A stretch of DNA of 64,000 nucleotides from Zobellia amurskyensis (lineage in GTDB: Bacteria > Bacteroidota > Bacteroidia > Flavobacteriales > Flavobacteriaceae). The notes beneath the pieces are model-generated. The model searched no databases, was not told the DNA's origin, and saw only the letters and a program-made list of their open reading frames with translations. A program made the position numbers and the translations under genes. Positions 55,105-64,000 of this stretch are shown piece by piece (positions within the stretch are counted from its first letter, which is position 1; the number at the start of each line of letters is the position of its first letter). The stretch spans positions 30,525 through 94,524 of the forward strand of contig NZ_RCNR01000017.1 in the NCBI RefSeq assembly GCF_009725985.1. The letters run 5' to 3'.

Positions 55105-58100
55105 ATGAAAATGATTAAAAAAACCGGCATAGCAAAGCTCATCCTGACCTGTGCTGTCGTAATTTGCTTTTTGGCATGTAGCGAAAAAGAAGACAACAGC
55201 CTTACCGTTCATAAAAACTCCCGCATTGTTTTAGTAGGAAACAATTTAGGATCTAGAATGATGGAATTTGGGCACTTTGAAACAGAGATGCAGCTAAGGT
55301 ATCCCAATGATTCCTTATTTATTAGGAATATGGCAGATGGAGGTAACACTCCAGCCTTTAGACCTCATGCGGCGCGAAAATCTCCTTGGGCTTTTCCGGG
55401 GGCTGATAAATTTGAACACGATTCAGGAAGTAGAATACATTTTATTGAGGACGACAAAGGTCATCAATCAGGTAGTGTGGGCCATTTCCCTACACCTGAT
55501 GAATGGATTACCAGCTTAAAGCCAGATATTATAGTTGCTTTTTTTGGTTATATCGAGTCTTTTGAAGGTCAAGAAGGACTACAAAATTACAGAGAGGAAT
55601 TGCGTGCATTCATCAAACATACCATAAGCACAAAATATAATGGAGTAGCACCACCCCAACTAGCCATTGTTTCCCCAATTGCTTTTGAAAATCTGTCTGA
55701 TAAGATGGATTTACCTGATGGCATTAAAGAAAATAAAAATTTAGCGCTTTATACCAATGCCATGAAAGAAGTAGCCAACGAAGAAGGTGTACTTTTCGTA
55801 GATGCTTTTGACGCTACTAAAAAATGGTATGAGACCGAAGATGAAGACCTTACTCAAGATGGATTTCAATTAACGGATTCTGGCTATAAAAAATTCGGAA
55901 AACTATTGGCAGACGATATTTTTGGAAGTAAAAATGTAGATGAAACCAACCGCCAACTAGTGCATGATGCCGTTACAGAAAAGAACTGGTTTTGGCTTAA
56001 CGATTTTAAAATCCCTAACAGTGTTCATGTTTACGGAAGAAGATATGACCCTTACGGCCCACAAAATTACCCGTTTGAAATAGAAAAAATCCGTGAAATG
56101 ACCGCCATAAGGGATACCGCAATCTGGCAAGCGATTCATGGCAAACAAATGGATTTGGCCGCTGCAGATGCCAAAACAAAAAAGCTTCCGCCAGTAGAAA
56201 CGAATTATAAAGAAAGTGAAAAGAACGGAGACCCTAAGTACCTTTACGGCGAAGAAGCTTTAGCACAAATTAAAACTGCTCCGGGCTACAAAGTAGAACT
56301 TTTTGCATCAGAAGAGCAATTCCCTGATTTAGCTAATCCGGTTCAAATGTCTTTTGACAATGAAGGAAGATTATGGGTAGCCGTTATGCCAAGTTATCCG
56401 CATTACAAGGCTGGTGACAGCAAACCCAACGACAAACTTTTAATTTTTGAAGATACGGACGGGGATAACAAAGCGGATAAGCAAACTGTTTTTGCAGATG
56501 GCCTACATCTTACTATTGGTTTTGAATTTGCCCCGGAAGGCGTATACATGTCACAAGGAACAAACTTGATACTTCTAAAAGATACAGATGGAGATGGCAA
56601 GGCCGATAAAAAAGAAGTTATACTAAGCGGTTTTGATGACCATGATACCCATCATGCCATTAGCGCTTTTACCACAGATCCATCAGGAGCAATCTATATG
56701 GGTGAAGGTACTTTTCTGCATTCTAATGTAGAAACCGCTTATGGTAGCGTTAGGGGTAGCAACGGTGGTTTTTACAGATACAGCCCACAAAGACATCACC
56801 TAGAACGTACGGCTCAACTTGCTATTCCCAACCCGTGGGGTATTGCTTTTGACGAATGGGGACAGCCATTCTTTGAGCATACTTCCGGTCCTGCTGCCAC
56901 TTGGATGATGCCGGGAACAATTGTTCCTCGTTATGGTGTGAGCTCGCCCATCCCAGAAAACTTAATTGAAAAAGACCATTTGGTTCGCCCTACTTCCGGT
57001 TTGGAATTTGTTTCCAGTCGTCACTTCCCAGATAATGTTCAAGGTGACATGTTAATTAATAACACCATAGGATTTAGAGGAACCAAACAACATAAAATGG
57101 TAGATGACCCTAAAACAGCAGGTTATCTTAGTGAGCATAGACAAGACCTTATTTTTTCGGACGATAAAAATTTCAGACCGGTAGATATGGAATTTGCCCC
57201 TGATGGCTCTCTCTACTTTTTAGATTGGAGCAATGTTTTGATCGGACACATGCAGCACAATGCGCGTGACCCGTTAAGAGATCATGTACATGGAAGAATA
57301 TACAGAGTTACCTATCCGTCTAGACCATTGGTTAAACCAGCAAAAGTTGCCGATGCTACCATTGATGAATTATTGGATAACCTAAAATTACCAGAATATA
57401 GAACCCGGTACAGAACCAAAAGAGAATTACGTGCACGTGATGCTGATGAAGTTCTATCTAAATTAAAAACATGGGTAGCCAATCTTGACAAAAACGATGC
57501 TAATTATGAGCATAATTTATTGGAAGGCCTTTGGGTTACTTGGGGTCTTAACAAAATAGACAAGGATTTATTGACTCAATTATTAAAGGCCAAAGACTTT
57601 AGAGCGCGTTCTGCCGCAGTTGAAGTACTGAGATATAATGGTCACCAAATTAATAACCAACCTGAATTATTAATGCAAGCCGCTAAAGATGATAACCCTA
57701 GAGTACGTCTTGAAGCATTGGTAGCTGCATCAAGATTAGGTAAAGATATTGGTATACCTATTATTACGGAAGCCGGAAAAAAAGGTCTTGACAAATGGAT
57801 GGAAAGACCATACGAAGCTGCACTTGCCCATTTAAATGGACATAGAGCAGGCGAAAAACCCAAAGACGTAATTGAAACCGATTTAAAAGGAAGAGATTTA
57901 GAACTTTTAATGGCTGGACAAGAAATTTACGAACGAGATGGCTATTGTGCCACTTGTCATCAATCAGACGGAGAAGGCCTTAGCGCTTCTGGATTCCCAC
58001 CTTTGGCTGGCTCAAAATGGGTTACCGGTAGCGAAGAAAGATTGATAAAATTAACCACTAACGGTATCATGGGACCTATAGAGGTTAAAGGTAAAAAATA

Positions 58101-58305
58101 CCCTGGTCAAGTACCTATGACTCCTTTCGGTAGATTACTTAATGAAGAGGAAACCGCAGCCGTGCTTACTTATGTTAGAAACACTTTTGGTAACAAAGCA
58201 TCGGCAATTTCACCTCAAAAAGTAAAAGAAGTTCGTGAGCAGATAAAAGATAAGGAAGGGTTCTATTCTCCAGAAGAATTATTACTAGAACACCCTATGA
58301 AATAA
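55105..58305 (+). CDS. SGNH hydrolase / PVC-type propeller / HEAT / cytochrome c fusion lipoprotein
   Basis: Very large exported lipoprotein (1066 aa; signal ILTCAVVICFLAC). Order: an SGNH/GDSL-like domain (about 35-280; RIVLVGNNLGSRM opening, FFGYIESF block, LTQDGFQLTDSGY carrying the Asp...His-like end), then a glucose-dehydrogenase-like propeller of the type common in Planctomycetes/Verrucomicrobia (VELFASEEQFPDLANPVQMSFDNEGRLWVAVMPSY; EDTDGDNKADK; FAPDGSLYFLDWSNVLIGHMQHNARDP), HEAT-like helices (about 770-910), and a C-terminal cytochrome c with C948-A-T-C951-H952 and a likely axial Met near VPMTPFGRL. Suggests extracytoplasmic sugar oxidation coupled to electron transfer, with ester removal. 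The SGNH catalytic Ser is not certain. Confidence 0.82.
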   Translation: MKMIKKTGIAKLILTCAVVICFLACSEKEDNSLTVHKNSRIVLVGNNLGSRMMEFGHFETEMQLRYPNDSLFIRNMADGGNTPAFRPHAARKSPWAFPGADKFEHDSGSRIHFIEDDKGHQSGSVGHFPTPDEWITSLKPDIIVAFFGYIESFEGQEGLQNYREELRAFIKHTISTKYNGVAPPQLAIVSPIAFENLSDKMDLPDGIKENKNLALYTNAMKEVANEEGVLFVDAFDATKKWYETEDEDLTQDGFQLTDSGYKKFGKLLADDIFGSKNVDETNRQLVHDAVTEKNWFWLNDFKIPNSVHVYGRRYDPYGPQNYPFEIEKIREMTAIRDTAIWQAIHGKQMDLAAADAKTKKLPPVETNYKESEKNGDPKYLYGEEALAQIKTAPGYKVELFASEEQFPDLANPVQMSFDNEGRLWVAVMPSYPHYKAGDSKPNDKLLIFEDTDGDNKADKQTVFADGLHLTIGFEFAPEGVYMSQGTNLILLKDTDGDGKADKKEVILSGFDDHDTHHAISAFTTDPSGAIYMGEGTFLHSNVETAYGSVRGSNGGFYRYSPQRHHLERTAQLAIPNPWGIAFDEWGQPFFEHTSGPAATWMMPGTIVPRYGVSSPIPENLIEKDHLVRPTSGLEFVSSRHFPDNVQGDMLINNTIGFRGTKQHKMVDDPKTAGYLSEHRQDLIFSDDKNFRPVDMEFAPDGSLYFLDWSNVLIGHMQHNARDPLRDHVHGRIYRVTYPSRPLVKPAKVADATIDELLDNLKLPEYRTRYRTKRELRARDADEVLSKLKTWVANLDKNDANYEHNLLEGLWVTWGLNKIDKDLLTQLLKAKDFRARSAAVEVLRYNGHQINNQPELLMQAAKDDNPRVRLEALVAASRLGKDIGIPIITEAGKKGLDKWMERPYEAALAHLNGHRAGEKPKDVIETDLKGRDLELLMAGQEIYERDGYCATCHQSDGEGLSASGFPPLAGSKWVTGSEERLIKLTTNGIMGPIEVKGKKYPGQVPMTPFGRLLNEEETAAVLTYVRNTFGNKASAISPQKVKEVREQIKDKEGFYSPEELLLEHPMK

Positions 58306-58333
58306 TCCTAGCAAAATTTATCATAACATTTTC

Positions 58334-58367
58334 AAAAGGAGACATTTAAATGAATGTCTCCTTTTTT
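58334..58367 (+). terminator. Terminator of the fusion cytochrome gene
   Basis: Perfect 13-bp stem AAAAGGAGACATT / AATGTCTCCTTTT with a 6-base loop and a T6 run, 28 bases after the stop. Confidence 0.92.
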
Positions 58368-58850
58368 GTTGCCAAAAAAGTAAAACATAGAATATGTTAA
58401 AATTCACCCAAATTCCTACTATTTTACCCTCACAAAAAACAATAAAAATATTCAATTCACTAGTTAGGACAACTTTTTAAAGTGACTTCTTTTAATCTCA
58501 AAACTGAATTTTCAATCCTGAAAATTTGCCAATTACCACACACGCCATAAACTCCAAATTACCATTCAAACTCTGTTATTTTATAGAATTTTGAATCAAA
58601 TAATTTTCACACATAGGGCAGATATCCAGTTTTGAAATGACTTTTAAAAAAACAACGTTTTTCAAATCCTCAAATATTCCTATAACAAAAAAGAAATTCC
58701 TAAAAAGGAATGACACAAAATATCAAATAAGCACAAAATGACAAAAAAATACCATTAATTGTAAATTAATAGGTGTACTCGTTTCCTTCATACAATTACA
58801 TTTGAAGCTAAATCCCCTTCAACTAATTCACCAACTTAAAAATTTAGACT
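58368..58850. promoter_or_regulatory. Upstream region of the second susCD, with a palindrome
   Basis: About 480 AT-rich bases with no gene. A 7-bp inverted repeat, ATTAATT-GTA-AATTAAT, lies at 58754-58770, about 80 bases before the susC start, a reasonable operator position. No sure promoter box was picked. Confidence 0.3.
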
Positions 58851-61800
58851 ATGACTTCAATGTTATCATCTTTTAAGATCAAACAGTTTTGTTTCTTATT
58901 AGGTATTCAAATTGTATGTCTCCAATCCTCTTTTGGAGCTAGTTTTTCTGTCGATTTAACCAACAGATCTACAGAAAAAAATGACACCATTCGGCTTCTC
59001 TTGTCGGATGAACAGGACAACGTAATTACAGGTACCGTTAATGACCAAGGCAACCAACCTTTACCTGGTGCTAGTATCATCGAAAAAGGCACCACAAACG
59101 GTGTTACTACAGATTTTGATGGAAATTTTTCCATTGAAGTAAGCAGCCAAGATGCCGTACTAGTCATCTCTTATATAGGGTATGCTACAAAAGAAATTTC
59201 TGTTAGCGGACAGGACAACATTACTGTAGGTCTTGAGGAAAATGCTTCGGCATTAGACGAAGTGGTTCTTATTGGTTACGGTACGCAAAAGAAAAGTGAT
59301 TTAACCGGTGCAGTAGGTTCCGTAAAGGCGGAAGAATTGGCAGAAAGACCAGCCGCCTCTATGAATCAAGCCATAGCAGGTAAGGTTTCAGGGGTTAACA
59401 TAACTTCTGGATCAGGTAGACCCGGAGGTAGAACGGTAGTTAGAATTCGTGGTAACACCTCGGTAAGTATAGCTAACACGCCACTTTATGTAATTGATGG
59501 TGTTATTCTAAGCGCAGCTAGCTTACCAAACGGAAGTACCCCTATTGACTATATGAACCCCAATGATATTGAATCTATTGAAGTGTTAAAAGATGCTTCG
59601 GCAACAGCAATTTATGGAGCAAGAGGTGCAAACGGCGTTATCTTGGTAAGTACCAAAAGAGGCACAACAAATGGAGGCGGCCGTCTTAATTACGATGTAG
59701 ATTTTAGTATTGGAACACTACCTAAAAAACTTAATTTACTAAACTCAGAAGAATTTCTTCAAGTAGAAGAGACTGCATATGCCAATGCAGAAAAATTTGA
59801 CCCAGAGGGGTGGGCTGGAGGTAGATACACAAATCCTAGACTTAAAAGAACGGATCCAAGACTTTTTGATACGGAAGGCAATCCTTTACATGATACTGAT
59901 TGGCAAGATGAAGCCATAAGAACTTCTTATACACAAAATCATCAACTATCTTTCACAGGAGGTACTCAAAAAGGCAATTATGGTCTTTTCATGGGATTCC
60001 GTGATGAACAAGGTTTAATTGTAGAGTCATGGCTAAAGCGCTATTCAGGTAGGTTTACTATGGATTCTGATATTACTGATTGGTTAAGAGTTGGTGGTAG
60101 TTTAGGTTACAATGATCAAAATGAAAAGCAAGTAGACCAACTTGGTGGCGGTGGTATTACTACTATGAGACAGGTATTTGAAGCGCTTCCTATAATTCCA
60201 GTTACCTATGAAGATGGAACTTGGGGATCAAACATTGATTATCCTGGTATGGAAGGTGGCGGAAGCCCGGTTGCAGTTGCGAATGACAGAAGATATTTTC
60301 TTAAAACACAATCTGTAATCGGTAATTTTTATAGTAATATTTCCTTCAATAAAAACTTACAGCTACGAACTACAGTCGGCGCGAATGTCATAAATCAGAG
60401 GAATGATTATTATGGAGGTCGTGATTTAAGATATATTGCTAGACCAGACGGCGCTGCTTATGTAGAAAACGGCCGCTACAATTCATGGCAATTTGAAAAC
60501 TATTTGACATATAACAAAGATTTTGAAAATAACAATTCACTAACAGCAATGGTAGGGCTATCATGGCAACATATAGATGAATTCAAGTCAAAGGCTGAGA
60601 CTAGAGGATTTGCTGATGATTTTTATGGGTTCAACAACCTTGGTGCCGGGTCTAACCCACAAACACCAACCTCTAGTAAAATTGCATACGGACTTAACTC
60701 CTACTTTGGTCGTGTGAACTACAACCATCAAAATAAGTACTTACTGACCTTAACAGGAAGAGCGGATGGTTCTTCAAAATTTGGACCAGAAAATCAGTTT
60801 GCCTTTTTCCCTTCAGCGGCACTGGCATGGAGAGTGTCTAACGAAGATTTCTTATCACAAAGCGAAACTATTTCTAATTTAAAGATTCGAGCAAGTTACG
60901 GATCTACAGGTAATTCTGAAATCCCTGCATATAGAGCTTTAGCTGGCTTGGAAAGTGGAACGGTAATATTTTCTGGTGATCGTGCATCATATAGTATTCC
61001 ACAACGTATGGCTAATTCTGACCTAAAGTGGGAAAAAACAAATCAAGTAGATGCTGGATTAGAATTAGGACTTTTGAATAATCGTATAGCTATAGAACTT
61101 GATGTATACCGTAAGTTAACTACAGATATGCTTCTTAATGCACCTGTACCTTCTACCAGTGGGTTCTCAAACGTTTTTAGAAATGTTGGGAGTATGGAAA
61201 ACAAGGGTATAGAAATTACCTTGAACACTACCAATATAGATAACGAACTCTTTGGATGGGATACAAATTTTAATATTTCAATCAATAAGAACGAAGTAGT
61301 AGCACTAACAGGAGGTTCCGATATTTTCTTGGGATCAACACTTATTCGCGAAGGAGAACCAGTAGGAACTTTCTTTGGCTATATAGATGAAGGTACCTGG
61401 AATACAGACGAGGCTGCAGAAGCTGCTATTTATGACAGGCTTCCTGGTGACATAAAATATAAAGACTTAAATGATGATGGTGCTATTAATAGTGATGATA
61501 GAGCTGTAATAGGAAAAGGTATCCCTGATGGTTTTGGAACTTTCTCTAATACGTTCAGATATGGTAATCTAGAACTATTGGTAGACCTTCAGTTTCAATA
61601 TGGAAATAGCCTTATGTACCGTGACGAACACTCTGCAGAAGATCGTCAAACTATCGCCAACAGTTTCTCAACGGTCTTAAATGCTTGGACACCGGACAAT
61701 CAAGACACTAATATTGCCCAAATTAGACCAATTGCAGCTGGGTACGATACCAACAACGATTCAGGAAAACTCAAGGATGCTTCATTTTTAAGAGGAAGAA

Positions 61801-62021
61801 ACTTGATGCTCTCTTACGTGTTCAAGCCAGAACTAACTAAGCGTTTGCACTTAAACCGCTTAAGATTATATACCTCTGTACAGAACTTCTTTGTATCAAC
61901 TAAGTTTCCTGGATACGATCCGGAAAGCTCTAATGGTAGTCAGGCCTTTGACCAAGGTTACTCACTTTACGATTATCCAAGACCTCGTACATTTATGATA
62001 GGACTTAATGTTGGACTGTAA
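58851..62021 (+). CDS. SusC-type TonB-dependent receptor (no STN domain)
   Basis: 1056-aa outer-membrane transporter. Signal peptide (FCFLLGIQIVCLQSSFGA), a short spacer, carboxypeptidase-like regulatory domain (ITGTVNDQGNQPLPGASIIEKGTTNG, about 58-130), plug (LDEVVLIGYGTQKKSDLTGAVGSV; SIEVLKDASATAIYGARGANGVILVSTKRG) and a barrel ending PRTFMIGLNVGL. It lacks the STN domain of the SusC at 46250, so it probably does not signal through FecR; control by the AraC protein is more likely. A second Met four residues in is an alternative start. susD follows after 20 bases. Confidence 0.95.
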   Translation: MTSMLSSFKIKQFCFLLGIQIVCLQSSFGASFSVDLTNRSTEKNDTIRLLLSDEQDNVITGTVNDQGNQPLPGASIIEKGTTNGVTTDFDGNFSIEVSSQDAVLVISYIGYATKEISVSGQDNITVGLEENASALDEVVLIGYGTQKKSDLTGAVGSVKAEELAERPAASMNQAIAGKVSGVNITSGSGRPGGRTVVRIRGNTSVSIANTPLYVIDGVILSAASLPNGSTPIDYMNPNDIESIEVLKDASATAIYGARGANGVILVSTKRGTTNGGGRLNYDVDFSIGTLPKKLNLLNSEEFLQVEETAYANAEKFDPEGWAGGRYTNPRLKRTDPRLFDTEGNPLHDTDWQDEAIRTSYTQNHQLSFTGGTQKGNYGLFMGFRDEQGLIVESWLKRYSGRFTMDSDITDWLRVGGSLGYNDQNEKQVDQLGGGGITTMRQVFEALPIIPVTYEDGTWGSNIDYPGMEGGGSPVAVANDRRYFLKTQSVIGNFYSNISFNKNLQLRTTVGANVINQRNDYYGGRDLRYIARPDGAAYVENGRYNSWQFENYLTYNKDFENNNSLTAMVGLSWQHIDEFKSKAETRGFADDFYGFNNLGAGSNPQTPTSSKIAYGLNSYFGRVNYNHQNKYLLTLTGRADGSSKFGPENQFAFFPSAALAWRVSNEDFLSQSETISNLKIRASYGSTGNSEIPAYRALAGLESGTVIFSGDRASYSIPQRMANSDLKWEKTNQVDAGLELGLLNNRIAIELDVYRKLTTDMLLNAPVPSTSGFSNVFRNVGSMENKGIEITLNTTNIDNELFGWDTNFNISINKNEVVALTGGSDIFLGSTLIREGEPVGTFFGYIDEGTWNTDEAAEAAIYDRLPGDIKYKDLNDDGAINSDDRAVIGKGIPDGFGTFSNTFRYGNLELLVDLQFQYGNSLMYRDEHSAEDRQTIANSFSTVLNAWTPDNQDTNIAQIRPIAAGYDTNNDSGKLKDASFLRGRNLMLSYVFKPELTKRLHLNRLRLYTSVQNFFVSTKFPGYDPESSNGSQAFDQGYSLYDYPRPRTFMIGLNVGL

Positions 62022-62041
62022 TAATATAAAAAGATAAAAAA

Positions 62042-63550
62042 ATGAAAACCTATAAAAACTTTATAAGAACTATAGCGGTCTTTACCGCTGTATCGCTCAC
62101 ATCTTCATGTAGTGACTTTTTAGATGAAGAAGACGAATCCAACTTTACCACAGACACTTATTTCACAAAAGCAGAACATGCCGAAAGTGCGGTAAATGGT
62201 ATTTACGAACCATTGGTACCAATTACAAATAGTGGTTTTGGTGGTGGAACTTGGTTAATGCTTGAATTTGCAACTGGCTTAGCCAATACTTCTTTAGGTC
62301 AGGCCACCAACATTTATCTCGTTAAGGATTTAATCAACAACTCGGACAACGGATATGGTAGTAGCTTTTGGAACGAATATTACACCGGTATATCCAGAGC
62401 CAATTTAGCCATTGAAAAGATTCCAGAGATCAACATGGATGAAACCGAAAAACAGAATTACTTGGCAGAAGCAAAATTCTTTAGAGCCTACTATTACTTT
62501 GGATTGGTACGTATGTTCGGAAACATTCCAATTATAACAGAATCTGTTGATTTGGGATCAGAGCAACTATACCCAGAACAGGCCTCACCAGAAGCTGTAT
62601 ATGATTTAATCATCTCGGATTTAACGGAAGCCGAGAATTCTAGTCTAGCATGGCGAGATGAGTCGGGAAGAGTATCCATGGGAGCAATAAAAACTCTTTT
62701 GGCCGATGTATACCTAACATCAGCAGGTTACCCACTTCAGAAAACGGAAAACTTCCAACTTGCCGCTAACAAAGCAAAAGAAGTAATTGATTCAGCCCAG
62801 TATACCATTTTTGATTCATACGATGCGCTGCATGACCCTGCTACAAAAAATAGTGGTGAGTATATTTTCATGACGCAATTTGCAGGAAACATTCAATCAG
62901 GAAATTGGCAGCCGGCTATTTTACCCTATAATTTAGGAATTTCTGCATACTCTGCTCAAACGGGTGGTATATTCTCAACTAATGAATTTGCTAATTCATA
63001 TGAAGCCGATGACAAAAGAGCTGAAGAAAAGCAATTCTATTTTACAAGTTACTCTTTAGAAGCAGATAGAAGCGACAGTGTTAATCTAGGAGCTCCTTAC
63101 ATATTCAAGCATTTTGATATTCAAGCAAATGAAGATAGTGCTCAATCGGATTTAAACTGGTGTATTTATCGCTACGCGGATGTATTATTAATGTATGCTG
63201 AGGCCGTAAACGAAGCCGAAGGAATCGCATCTGCAGATGCCTATAATGCCATTAATGAAATAAGACAACGCGCTGAACTTCCTGATTTGGCTGGACTTTC
63301 TCAAGATGACTTTAGACAGGCTGTACGCATAGAGCGCATTCACGAACTTAGTTTTGAGAATAAGACTTGGTACGATATGGCTCGATGGAGAAAAGCTTAT
63401 AATCCAGAAACCAATCAGCTTGAAGATTTCGTAGGACACAACTTCAGTTATTTACCTAACAAAGCTTTAACTGAAAGAGAGCTATTATTCCCGATTCCAA
63501 CATCTGAGATGCAGAACAACCCTAATCTTGTACAGAATCAGGGGTACTAA
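62042..63550 (+). CDS. SusD/RagB family glycan-binding lipoprotein
   Basis: 502-aa lipoprotein partner of the preceding SusC. Signal ends SLTSSC with lipid cysteine. Typical blocks: AVNGIYEPLVPITNSGFGG, EKQNYLAEAKFFRAYYYFGLVRMFGNIPIITE, YRYADVLLMYAEAVNEAEG, RIERIHELSFENKTWYDMARW and the C-terminal LFPIPTSEMQNNPNLVQNQGY. With SusC it captures and imports a glycan or oligosaccharide; its ligand is unknown. The pair ends at the terminator beginning 63573. Confidence 0.94.
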   Translation: MKTYKNFIRTIAVFTAVSLTSSCSDFLDEEDESNFTTDTYFTKAEHAESAVNGIYEPLVPITNSGFGGGTWLMLEFATGLANTSLGQATNIYLVKDLINNSDNGYGSSFWNEYYTGISRANLAIEKIPEINMDETEKQNYLAEAKFFRAYYYFGLVRMFGNIPIITESVDLGSEQLYPEQASPEAVYDLIISDLTEAENSSLAWRDESGRVSMGAIKTLLADVYLTSAGYPLQKTENFQLAANKAKEVIDSAQYTIFDSYDALHDPATKNSGEYIFMTQFAGNIQSGNWQPAILPYNLGISAYSAQTGGIFSTNEFANSYEADDKRAEEKQFYFTSYSLEADRSDSVNLGAPYIFKHFDIQANEDSAQSDLNWCIYRYADVLLMYAEAVNEAEGIASADAYNAINEIRQRAELPDLAGLSQDDFRQAVRIERIHELSFENKTWYDMARWRKAYNPETNQLEDFVGHNFSYLPNKALTERELLFPIPTSEMQNNPNLVQNQGY

Positions 63551-63572
63551 ATTATTATCCATTCTATACCAG

Positions 63573-63605
63573 AAAGCCACTGATCTATTTTGATCAGTGG
63601 CTTTT
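63573..63605 (+). terminator. Terminator of the second susCD
   Basis: Perfect 13-bp stem AAAGCCACTGATC / GATCAGTGGCTTT with a 6-base loop, followed by TATATTTTT, 22 bases after the susD stop. Confidence 0.9.
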
Positions 63606-64000
63606 ATATTTTTCGTTACTTTCAAATGTTTATCCTGCCTTAAATAAGGCCATCCCTTATCCATTATATTCCATCCTAACAACATTCACATTTCCTAGAA
63701 CAACACATCAACGCGCTAATCTAATAGACTAGATATAATCAATTAATAGTCGCCTATATAAAGCACTTAATTTAACGCAGCTAAGCCAAGAATATATCAC
63801 ATACCTTTTCTTGTACCATGAAGTAGCACTTAATAAAACTCGTTAATAGATTTAATGCTATTGTCGAATAGCAAGTATGAAGTTAGACTGTCCCAAAGGA
63901 TGTGAAGTAAAATTCAGCAAAACAATCTAGCTAATTACACTTTAATAATCCCATTTAGGAACCCTTGAAGTCATTTATAGGTAGTTGTCAGGTCGCCGGA
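63606..64000. other. Right-edge region, nothing recognised
   Basis: About 395 bases after the susCD terminator. No open frame longer than a few dozen codons and no mobile-element end could be supported. It may be the upstream region of a gene outside the window. Confidence 0.4.

Noticed and set aside
63877..63930. Short frame starting MKLDCPKGCEV near the right edge, possibly a transposase remnant or insertion-sequence end
   Set aside because: Stops after 17 codons; no terminal inverted repeat or target duplication is seen.
1..64000. CRISPR arrays, prophage genes, rRNA operons and complete insertion sequences
   Set aside because: Looked for by eye; no regular spaced repeats, phage structural genes, rRNA or transposase genes were found.

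Overview
The window looks like the chromosome of a marine-type member of the Flavobacteriaceae (Bacteroidota). The DNA is AT-rich. It encodes the type IX secretion protein PorV and the gliding lipoprotein GldJ, two SusC/SusD pairs, sulfatases, a TonB/ExbBD set, and promoter-like TAnnTTTG boxes. I do not commit to a genus.

Left half (1-34243), mostly housekeeping: the 3' end of egtB with egtD (ergothioneine-type histidine betaine chemistry), a DUF427 and a lone CBM48 protein, an aminotransferase, folA, murI, a PafA-type phosphatase, mlaEF, a DUF389 protein, manC, a SprT-like protein, an SDR enzyme and an M28 peptidase. Then come pdhC-pdhA-cdd-porV on the minus strand and gldJ-murF on the plus strand. 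The porV/gldJ junction is the usual place for porU, but only about 460 non-coding bases lie there. Next are an MscS-type channel, an ECF sigma factor with a tiny partner gene, two small membrane proteins, two valine tRNAs around a haem/LRR membrane protein, folC-tonB-exbD-exbB, nhaD, glutamate dehydrogenase and an acyl-CoA dehydrogenase.

Middle (34558-41510): gltB-gltD (glutamate synthase) and a DMT-family exporter.

Right part (41539-63550) is an accessory carbohydrate region. A first module holds two sulfatases (one broken by a one-base slip in a homopolymer), SusD, an STN-domain SusC, FecR and a divergent ECF sigma factor: a trans-envelope-signalling polysaccharide utilisation locus probably aimed at a sulfated glycan. 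A second module holds a ThuA-like lipoprotein, a TIM-barrel sugar isomerase/epimerase, an AraC regulator, a very large SGNH/propeller/HEAT/cytochrome c fusion lipoprotein, and a second SusC/SusD pair. No glycoside hydrolase or polysaccharide lyase is visible, so the chemistry here seems to be desulfation, ester removal and possibly oxidative sugar breakdown.

The points most worth checking are a possible antisense RNA in front of the STN-SusC gene, the cytochrome-fusion locus, the missing porU and the sulfatase frameshift.
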